A DNA stretch of 64,000 bases, from contig JBBCBC010000022.1 of the NCBI GenBank assembly GCA_037126765.1, positions 4,402,001 to 4,466,000 of the forward strand, written 5' to 3'. Below the pieces are notes generated by a model that had not been told where the DNA came from, made no database searches, and was given only the letters and a program-made list of their open reading frames with translations. Position numbers and translations under genes: made by a program. Below, piece by piece: positions 56,318-64,000 of this stretch. Source of the DNA: Stenogyne calaminthoides (lineage: Eukaryota; Streptophyta; Magnoliopsida; Lamiales; Lamiaceae). Numbering within the stretch: position 1 is the stretch's first letter; each line of letters starts with the position of its first letter.

Positions 56318-56905
56318 TACACCAAGTGCATCGTGCAATTTAAATGTGTTTTTAAATCGTGCAAGTTATTTTCCTGAAAACTTTAACTTGCAATTTACAC
56401 TAAAACGTTCAATTTGTTTTAAATTGAACAAGTTGAACAATTCATTGTAAATAAGTTAAACATTTCAAAAAAAAAAAATTACCCGTATATTTGGCGACGG
56501 GGCAAAAAGTGCCTGTTCCTAGGGTGGATCCGCCCTGAATGGGGCGGGTAATCCCCGATTTCCCTTCCCAATCCCCCATTGGAGATTTTATATGTATATT
56601 ATATATTAATTTATATATTATTTAATGTCATATATTTATAATTAATTTTAACTTTAGTTTTTTAAATAATTTAATTTTTATAGATTAGTGTATTTTTTAT
56701 CATATGAATTTTCAAATAATTGTAATCAAATAATAAAAAAATATAGAAAAGTAGGAAAAAATATAAAATTGGTGGGGATGGGTAATCCCCTCGGCCGGGG
56801 ACGAGGATTTTCCGATTGTGTGGAATTGGGATTGGTCCCCCAACCCCGCCCCATTAACATTTTTTAATTGTACGTTGCACCAGGTGTATAGAAAGTGTAC
56901 TCTAA
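56318..56905. repeat. Composite of MITE fragments
   Basis: 56318-56470 is a diverged fold-back MITE (copy F4) with GTGCATCGTGCAATTTAAATG. 56475-56862 has inverted GC-rich ends ('gacggggcaaa...ggggcgggtaatccccg' and 'ggggatgggtaatcccc...ccccgcccc'), like a MITE inserted in F4. 56868-56900 resumes F4-like sequence (GTTGCACCAGGTGTA). Confidence 0.45.
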
Positions 56906-56981
56906 TAATAGTTCTTCTTTCTCTCCCATTCATATCAGAAACCACACTATTTGAATTAACCAACCCAATAGTCAAATAAAG

Positions 56982-57503
56982 CAAGGGTGCAAAAGTCGGA
57001 AATCGGTAGTCGGACGGATATGGACCGCCTAGCGCCTAGGCAGTCTAGGTGGGGACTAGTCGGTTCGGTTTTCTTTTATTTTTTCCATCTAAATGAGTTT
57101 TATTTACTACTTATCAATATATTATAACAAAATTACACTTCAAAATTAATTAACAAATTCATTATACAACCGCCTAAATCTAGATAACAATTGAAACACT
57201 TTTTCTTATATATATTATCCATTATAGAGTACAAGAAAATTAATTTAACATAAAAAAAAACTAAATAAATTTGTGTTTTGAAATTTTAGGGTAGTGAAAA
57301 TTATCAATTTTTGTCTTATCATCAATTTATTCTAAGAATAAAGTCTCTCATTATCAAATAGTTGGACATCTAGCTCCCGACTTAGCCGTCTAGCTCACCG
57401 TCTCGGTCGCCTAGGCAGCGCCTAGGCAAATCGGGTCGACCGACGACCGCCTAGCGCCTAGACGCCGCCTAGGCAGGGACTAGTCGGGATTTTTACATCA
57501 CTA
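56982..57503. mobile_element. hAT-like nonautonomous element, 8-bp target duplication
   Basis: Perfect direct repeat AAATAAAG at 56974-56981 and 57504-57511. The ends AGGGTGCAAAAGTCGG and (inverse) AGTGATGTAAAAATCCCG are inverted. Subterminal CCGCCTAGCGCCTAGGC blocks occur near both ends. 522 bp, no ORF. Confidence 0.8.
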
Positions 57504-57584
57504 AAATAAAGTGTTGGGGTTTTTTTTAATGTGCAATTAAATTATTTACATTGAAACATTTAACTTGTTTGTGTTGTAAATAAT

Positions 57585-57835
57585 CTATTATTGTGGACAT
57601 TACTTTGTGTTAGTTTTATTAGTGGGCTTTATGCCACATGGATTTTAGGGTTTCAGCCCAATTGTTATTATATATATTTTTCTCATTGTAACGCCGTGTG
57701 ACAGAGAATACTCAGATCATAGTGAAATCACTCCTGGCTTGGTCGCCCCCAGATGTAGTCCTTCTGGACGAACTTGGTAAACAAATCGGTGTTCTTGCTA
57801 TTTTCTTTACGTTGATTCTATATTTTACAACCGTT
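57585..57835 (+). repeat. Possible copia LTR remnant
   Basis: 'ctcattgtaacgccgtgtgacagagaa...ctcctggcttggtcgcccccagatgtag' resembles the R-U5 part of plant copia LTRs. No PBS follows and no paired LTR was found. Confidence 0.35.
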
Positions 57836-59935
57836 TGTATAATATTTCATAGTATTACAATTATTAAGATGGCAATTTTCTATAATTACTAAAAAAAAAA
57901 AGAATAGTATATATAAAGTATAGAAAAAAAACACTATGACCCCCTCTGAAATGGAGGGATTCAACAATTAATATTATTATACATTCTGATAATACATCAC
58001 TATCAGAAGAATTATTGAAAAGTTTCGACAATCATTACGACCTTTTCATTAATAGAAAAACTGTTTCATAAAATATATAACTCGTACTCAACAATATTAG
58101 CAATTAGAAAAATTATTTAAGAGTAATTGGGGGTACGGTGTATTATTTTCTGGTGAGATGTTCCTTCTAAAAAAGGGTTTATTGGTTGGCCAATCGACAT
58201 TTGAAGACAAGATTAAAACAAAGATTCCCATAATCGTATTTAAAAAATATTTTTGTGCACTTATTTGTTGTCCCATTTGCTAGACTAGTATATCCTAATA
58301 GTTGGAATCGAATAAATGAGTATGCACACGCTCGCTCGCATTTAATTATTGAATTTAGACTAGTTAATCGCTATTTATATAATGAATATAAACACACATA
58401 TTGTTGGATTTGTCTATATATAACCATCTTGAAATTCAATTAATTTGTTCTTTCATTATGTCCAAGAAAAAACTAATTAATTTGGTCCATGTCATATATA
58501 AATGTTCACAATTGGGGGTTGTTTGGTTCAAAGCATCGTTGAATAATGAATTACAAAGAAAATGATGGTTGCAATGTAAATGTATTGCTATAATATTAGT
58601 TCAATTGAAATTTAAAAAATTATTTGTTAATAAATAAAAAAACAATTAAGGAAAAATAATTATATAGAACATATTATCGTCTTTTATAAAGTACGATGAA
58701 AAATGTTTTCAAAAAAATAAAAATAAAATAAAGTATGATAAAAATAAATTTATCATCTTTTATTCACATTAATCATGTTATCATTCTCATTGAAAATTAT
58801 AAATCTAAGTGTCCTAGTTGGGAGTTGAGTGTTCAGATAAAACTATCAAGTTCCAAATATTTTTGGATCCCATTAATGTGGATCCCATTAATGTGATATA
58901 GTATTAATTAACATAATCATATTTAAATTATTTTAATCAAATACAGTTTATTAATATTTGCAAAATATTGCGAACATCAAATATGTAATGTTTGAATAGT
59001 TTGAATCATAAATGTTACCTACTGAACAAAAGCGAAACCCAGTCGATATGTTCGAACTCATCTGAAAAACCATCTTTGAAAGTCCAACCGAACAAAAATA
59101 TTTCGACGATTAAAATTTAGTTTCTTATACAAAATTTTTTTTAAATCACCGGAGTTTGATGGTCCAAAGAATCCAAGACATGCTTTACCAAACCTTTGAT
59201 GTACGATAAATGGAAGAAAAAAAGAATTTTTCAAAAAAGAATAATCCCAGAGAAATCAAATCGATGAGGAATAGAAAAATTAGAGTGAACAATGTCGAAA
59301 TTTTGCCGATTCATCTTCATTTTTATTTGGGGGTTTTTAGGATCTTTGGGATTCAACAAATCCATCTTATTTACGTATATGTTTTTGTTTGCGAGTCGTA
59401 ATTTTTTTTAAACAACAATTGGAATTTCTTCAGGAAAAATCAACTCATATATTAGAAAAAAAACTTAAAATTGAAATAGAATTGGGGCAAGAAAATTTGT
59501 CAAACTACATAAAGCAATCACTTGAAAAAAAAAATTAAAAATGTTAGAGGTCAAAAAGAAGAAGCAATGACATACACAGAAACTAAAAAAAACCACAACA
59601 TAAAAACGATGATCCGGATGAAAAGTCCCAAATTGAAACGGCAAAGTTTGACGTTGTCCGCCAAAGACCGAACCATTTTTGGACTAAAAATCAACATCTT
59701 CAAAATTATCGGACACCGAATTAAATCGAACAAAGTTGTCTATCCATCACCGAAATAAAAAATTTTATTTATCGCCCGAAAAAAAGTTAAAAAGCCATCG
59801 TGGAATTACATGTCCATCCTCGCTGACGGCGAACCCTCGAAGAGCTACCATTTATAATTCAAACTGGAAAATGATCATGGCGGCTTAAATAATCACAAAT
59901 GATATGAGCATCAAACAATTTATATTTATTTTACC
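57836..59935. other. AT-rich intergenic region
   Basis: No recognised gene. Short ORFs show no family features. GGGGGTTGTTTGGTTC at about 58514 looks like a MITE terminus without a clear partner. Confidence 0.4.
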
Positions 59936-59939
59936 TACA

Positions 59940-60783
59940 CTATTCTAATTGTACACGAACTTCACTTGAAAACTCAATATGTCCAACGATTGAGATCCCT
60001 CAATGGTTAGATTGTGAATTGCACGTACGAGCACAATGTCGGCCGGCAGTTACTAATTAAAATTGTTATACTACTATTTAATTTAATTTGATATAAAAAT
60101 TAAAATACCAAAAAACAAAAAGGGGTGGCCTACCCCTTAAAGTGCTGACTGGAGCGTCTTATTGGGTAGTTAGAAAGGCGACCATATTGATAATTATAAT
60201 CATAATATTAGTGGTCTATGCAAATAATACACATTTTTAGATTAAATACTATTCAGTTTAATTACCTAATTATTTTAACAAAGACAGATATGTTATTCCC
60301 ACCAACATCCAAAACCTTCACCTAATCCTTCTCATTCTCTCGTTTACAAAGTCTTTGAGTTTTCAAACTAATTTTCCGAGTCGAAATTTAAATTAATTTA
60401 AATTCAATTATAATTATCATTGAGATTAAGTTGGAATTAAGGTAGGAACTGGCCAGCTACCCAACCGGTCTACTGGTCGGTTCGATCATTTTAATTAGGC
60501 CAAATTATTAAATTTAGATTAAATCAGGCGATAAAAAAAATTTTTTTCATCAATTTTAATTTTTCAAATCAATTTATATATATTTTTTTTCTAATTGTAC
60601 ACGAAATTTAAAACATATTTCCAACGATTAATATATAAAAACACAATGTCGGCGATTCTAATTAAAATTTTTACTACTATTTAATTTAATTTGATATAAA
60701 AATTAAATATACCAAAAATCAAAAATGGCCTACCCCCTTATCCACTGGAGCGTCTTATTGGGAGTTAGAAATAACTAATTATA

Positions 60784-60835
<52 letters not shown>

Positions 60836-61190
60836 AAAAATCTAACTTCTCATTCTCTCGTTTAAAAGTTAAAAAATTTTACGAGGATATAAAAATAATT
60901 TAAATTCAATTATATTCATTGAATTTTAAATGAATGCTACCCAATACTGGTTTTTTATTTTCAAATTATTTTAATAATTTTTTACAATTTTAATTTTTCA
61001 TCAATTTTAATATATATTTTTTTCTCTCTTCAAATTTAATATATATTTTCACTTAATATATAAAAACACATCGATTCACCATTTTAATTTGTATTTCTTT
61101 TGATATGATCAAAATTGTGATGGGATAAAATTTTTTAATATATATAAATATATATAATATATATATATATATATATTCACCACTTAAAAA
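59940..61190 (+). repeat. Decaying direct repeat, two to three copies
   Basis: Copy 1 is 59940-60590, copy 2 about 60586-61010, and a partial copy 3 from about 61011. Shared anchors include 'ctaattgtacacgaa', 'cacaatgtcggc', 'tactatttaatttaatttgatataaaaattaaa', 'ctggagcgtcttattggg' and 'ttctcattctctcgttta'. Copy 2 is shorter, with many small deletions. Pure TA runs lie at about 60789-60833 and 61150-61176. Confidence 0.6.
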
Positions 61191-61437
61191 TTAAAAAAAC
61201 GGGGAAAAAAAATATTCTAAAAATAATGATATTTTTGATTTACTTATTTTAATAAAATTTTCAACAAAAAAAATTTGATCAGGGATGAGTTTTTGAGTCT
61301 TTAAATTAAAGCTTTTTAATATTACTATTATTCTTGCTAAAACCATCTAGGTGCAAGAAACCATCTTGTATATTACCTAATATACCCTCAAAATCCCTTG
61401 TGATGCAAAATGTATTAAACTTGACACGTCAGTTTCT

Positions 61438-62035
61438 ATTCTTCTCTCTTATTCTCTCTCTTCTCTAAAAAATCCCAAACCCACCACTCTCTTTCTCAAA
61501 AATCCCACTGCGGCGTCCACCGCTCCCCCAAAAACCAGAAGGGCGGCGCCTCGTCATCCCCAAGGCGCATCCCCGCTGCCACCTCGTCTGCAACTCCACC
61601 GTTGGTCGCGGATTTGAGCCGCGGCGGCTTCCCTTCCCATTCCGCCGCGGCCGCCCGCTCCACTCCCCACCCAAAAACCCCCTTCCACCGCGTAGTCGCG
61701 ACCTGAGCACTGCCGCCCACGTCCAAAACCAGAAGATGTCGCCGCCGCCACGCCGAATCGACAAGAAAATAAGAAGATGCTGCCGCCGCACGGATCTGTG
61801 TTTTCGAGAACTATTCAAGTTCTTAGATCCAGAACTCGCTGAGTTCGTGGGCTGAGTTGGGGTCGAGTTTGACCGAGTTGCTAGGATTTTTTCTGAGTTT
61901 TTTGTTGTTAGGATTTTTTGTGTTGAGTTTATGTATATGTCTAAATTTGTGTTGGGTTCGTCTAATTCTTGGTTAAGATTACTCTGATTTTCTGGGTTTA
62001 TTCTTTTTTTTTTATCAGCCAAAGAAAATTATTAT
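61438..62035 (+). other. GC-rich 5'UTR-like island followed by intron-like sequence
   Basis: CT-rich start (CTTCTCTCTTATTCTCTCTC), then a GC-rich block to about 61800 on an AT-rich background. A short plus-strand frame begins at 61736 (MSPPPRRIDKKIRRCC...) but stops after 39 codons. 'ggtttattcttttttttttatcag' at 61997-62018 looks like an acceptor. It could be the 5' end of a gene cut by the LTR at 62036, or a LINE leader. A minus-strand 185-codon frame here looks like a composition artefact. Confidence 0.3.
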
Positions 62036-62845
62036 TGTTGATATTGCAACCGATGTTACAACATTGGTTACAACATCAGTATTTGTCCTTTGCTCTTAAC
62101 CACTAACACTTTTATGTTCAATGTTGTCTTTGATGTAGTTGACTGCATATTGACGATTTAGGTTTTCTGCAAGATTCCAGAAGGTTTCACAAGCTTAAGA
62201 ATGGACTAGATCATGCGGCTATTTTTTAGAGATCAAAGAAGACCCACTAAGTGGCAGTTACAAATATCATGGAAGAGTGAGTTGAAGAGTTTCTAGATCC
62301 TTCAAGGAGGTTTTAGTAAGACATACACAAAATCTATAAATAGAAGATATTGGTGTTCACATCAATTGCCAAATATCGCCAAATATAGATATATATCGTG
62401 TGTCATCTTTAAGCAACAACGAGCATCAACTATAGAGTGCATGAGTGCATCCAGAGTGATAGGGTCGTTGTTGTGGATTTTGTTTTACCATTAGAGTGTA
62501 ATTGTAGGGTTTACAATCGCCGAGTTAGTCTTTAGATTTGTTCTTAGAATAGATCATTTGGTAGTGTAGAAATACACATAGCCTTTTAGATCATATGCTT
62601 GATCTTGTTTCAAGAGGGTCGATTTGTGAACCTCTTTGTACTCATTATTTTTGATAAATAGTGGTTTTGGTCATAGGGCTTCACAATCTATATTGATATA
62701 AATTGTGTAAAGTCTTATTAAAATTCATGTGTTGTATTTCTGAGTCTTCTGTTGTTTCTGTCTTTTGAATGTTATTTTGTGTATTACAATATTCAGTGGA
62801 ACATTACTCTGATTTTATTAAACACAACCCCGCACATCACACTTT
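62036..62845 (+). repeat. 5' LTR of a copia-like element entering the right edge
   Basis: The right end is fixed by the PBS at 62850. The start at TGTTGATATTGCAACC is inferred. Contains a strong TATA box (62335-62342) and a GT-rich U5-like end. Confidence 0.6.
62335..62342 (+). promoter_or_regulatory. LTR TATA box
   Basis: AAATCTATAAATAGAAG is a near-consensus TATA box, about 300 bp into the LTR. Confidence 0.65.
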
Positions 62846-62849
62846 TAGT

Positions 62850-62861
62850 TGGCACCAGAGC
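62850..62861 (+). other. Primer binding site (variant initiator tRNA-Met type)
   Basis: TGGCACCAGAGC differs at two positions from TGGTATCAGAGC. A short spacer separates it from the LTR end. Confidence 0.6.
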
Positions 62862-64000
62862 CGAAACTTGATTTTACTAAAGACATCAAGACTCAAGATG
62901 TCATCGAAGACATCAAGACTTCAAGATGTCATTTTGAAGACATCGAAGACTCAAGTAGACATCAAGACATCAAGACTTTGAAGTTGTCAAGAGACATCAA
63001 GATTCTTGAAAGATACATCAAGACATCAAGATGTCCTGTAAGAAGACATCAAGACATCGAAGATCGTAAGATATCAAGACCCAAAAGAGTTATCAAGATC
63101 AAGAAGATATCAATACTCAAGATAACTCGAATGTTCAGAGACATCAATAATATCTATTCAAGACTACAAACCGATAAAAACGCAAATATTCGTAAAAAAT
63201 AGATATTGCCCAAAAACATTCATACGCAGCATAAAAGCGACCTAAGTTTAAGTGTTGTTTTAGGTTGTCTCTATCGTTAGAGATTGACCAAAAAAGAGCC
63301 GCTTTTGTTTGTCTACATTTATCAAGACAAGAATCAATCGGAGGAAGACAACGTCAGATTTCATCGACACCGAAAGCCGACAGACTCGAATCATGTCAAG
63401 AAGATTTAAGCCCATCTACAAAAATTGGTGATTGACTACATGAACGATATTTCCTAAAACACGCAAAGATAATATTCAAACCCTAAATATAGTGCTCATC
63501 AAACACCAAAAAGAGTAAACCCTTGATACTATCTCTCCGGCGGATAGTTTTAAGAAGTGACCTTGGTGAAGTTTCTTTTATAAATCTGGGTGACCTTTAC
63601 ATTGAGAGGTTTGAAATTTCAAAAAGAACTCAAGAGTTCATTTAGATATTATTGCAAATCAAAGATTTCGAAAAAACTGCAGAATTTCCCAAGTGTTTCA
63701 CATTGGAGAGAGCTCATTCACTAAGCTCAGAAGTGATAGAAATATCGAAAGCTTAGTAGAGATATCTGGCCTGCATTTGTTATTATTAAAAGGATATCTC
63801 GCCCAGTTGAAACCAACCCAAAACCCAAACCATTTGTTAAGATAGTTTGTGTGTGTTTTGTTGGTGAGTTAGAGTTGTAAAAGTTAGTAAGTTCTGATTG
63901 AGTTAGCCGAGAAAACTCTACAGAAGAAGTTAGTAAGCTACTTGTGGTAGTCGAACACTTGTGTGTGTTTGAGTTAGTAAGGCTGCAGTGAGTCATCCGA
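62862..64000 (+). other. Leader of the copia-like element, with GACATCAAGA repeats
   Basis: 62876-63120 is packed with 'gacatcaaga' / 'catcgaagac' words in direct orientation. The 117-codon frame across it is repeat-derived and not claimed as a gene. 63120-64000 shows no gag. The last 150 bases contain several 'gttagtaag' words. Confidence 0.5.

Noticed and set aside
61465..62022. 185-codon minus-strand frame
   Set aside because: Its Arg/Gly-rich half mirrors the GC-rich block and the other half is low complexity. The plus strand looks more like a leader.

Overview
The window looks like nuclear DNA from a flowering plant, probably a eudicot. It is AT-rich and has spliced genes with long introns. 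It is full of LTR retrotransposons primed by initiator-Met or Asp tRNA, plus CACTA, Stowaway, Tourist, hAT-like and Mutator-like elements. It also holds a MIR171 gene. Nothing bacterial, viral-free-living or organellar was seen. The species was not identified.

Region by region. 1-10598: a degenerate Ty1/copia element on the minus strand. It has a broken gag, then protease, integrase and RT/RNase H, and downstream a long extra open region with its own TATA box and 5'UTR intron. 11.97-16.8 kb: a four-exon UDP-arabinopyranose mutase / reversibly glycosylated polypeptide (RGP) gene. It is inactivated by an internal deletion in exon 1, and its introns carry several dated transposon insertions. 16.85-19.75 kb: SINE-like tandem repeats and a duplicated exon-like segment. 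19.75-23.2 kb: an Athila-type Ty3/gypsy LTR, PBS and gag, cut by a second LTR element (LTR 'C', 23201-24899). 25979-29792: a strange LTR-LTR-LTR array (family 'D') with almost no interior and six copies of the PBS complement. 30.4-32.4 kb: a CACTA end abutting a second, partial RGP pseudogene (exons 3 and 4). 33.1-33.8 kb: the one apparently intact protein gene, a 228-residue glycine-rich single-pass membrane protein on the minus strand. 34-37 kb: nested MITEs and gypsy remnants.

40221-51040: two head-to-head copies of a copia element (family 'B') form a giant inverted repeat around a 401-bp palindrome. One LTR of this structure contains a nested solo LTR of family C with a perfect 5-bp target duplication. 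51-54.5 kb: a LINE fragment, fold-back MITEs and a 2-kb long-TIR element containing a GC-rich ~60-bp minisatellite. 54.95-55.4 kb: a MIR171 precursor with a recognisable TATA box and leader, the clearest functional locus in the window. 56-64 kb: more MITEs, an hAT-like element with an 8-bp target duplication, a decaying AT-rich direct repeat, a GC-rich 5'UTR-like island, and the 5' LTR, PBS and leader of another copia-like element running off the right edge.

Only MIR171 (regulator of GRAS/SCARECROW-like mRNAs) and the 228-residue protein look like live host genes. The RGP copies and all polyproteins carry stops or frameshifts. Most of the remaining story is nested transposition and post-duplication decay. 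Coordinates of LTR ends, MITEs and deletions were read by eye, with no alignments run.
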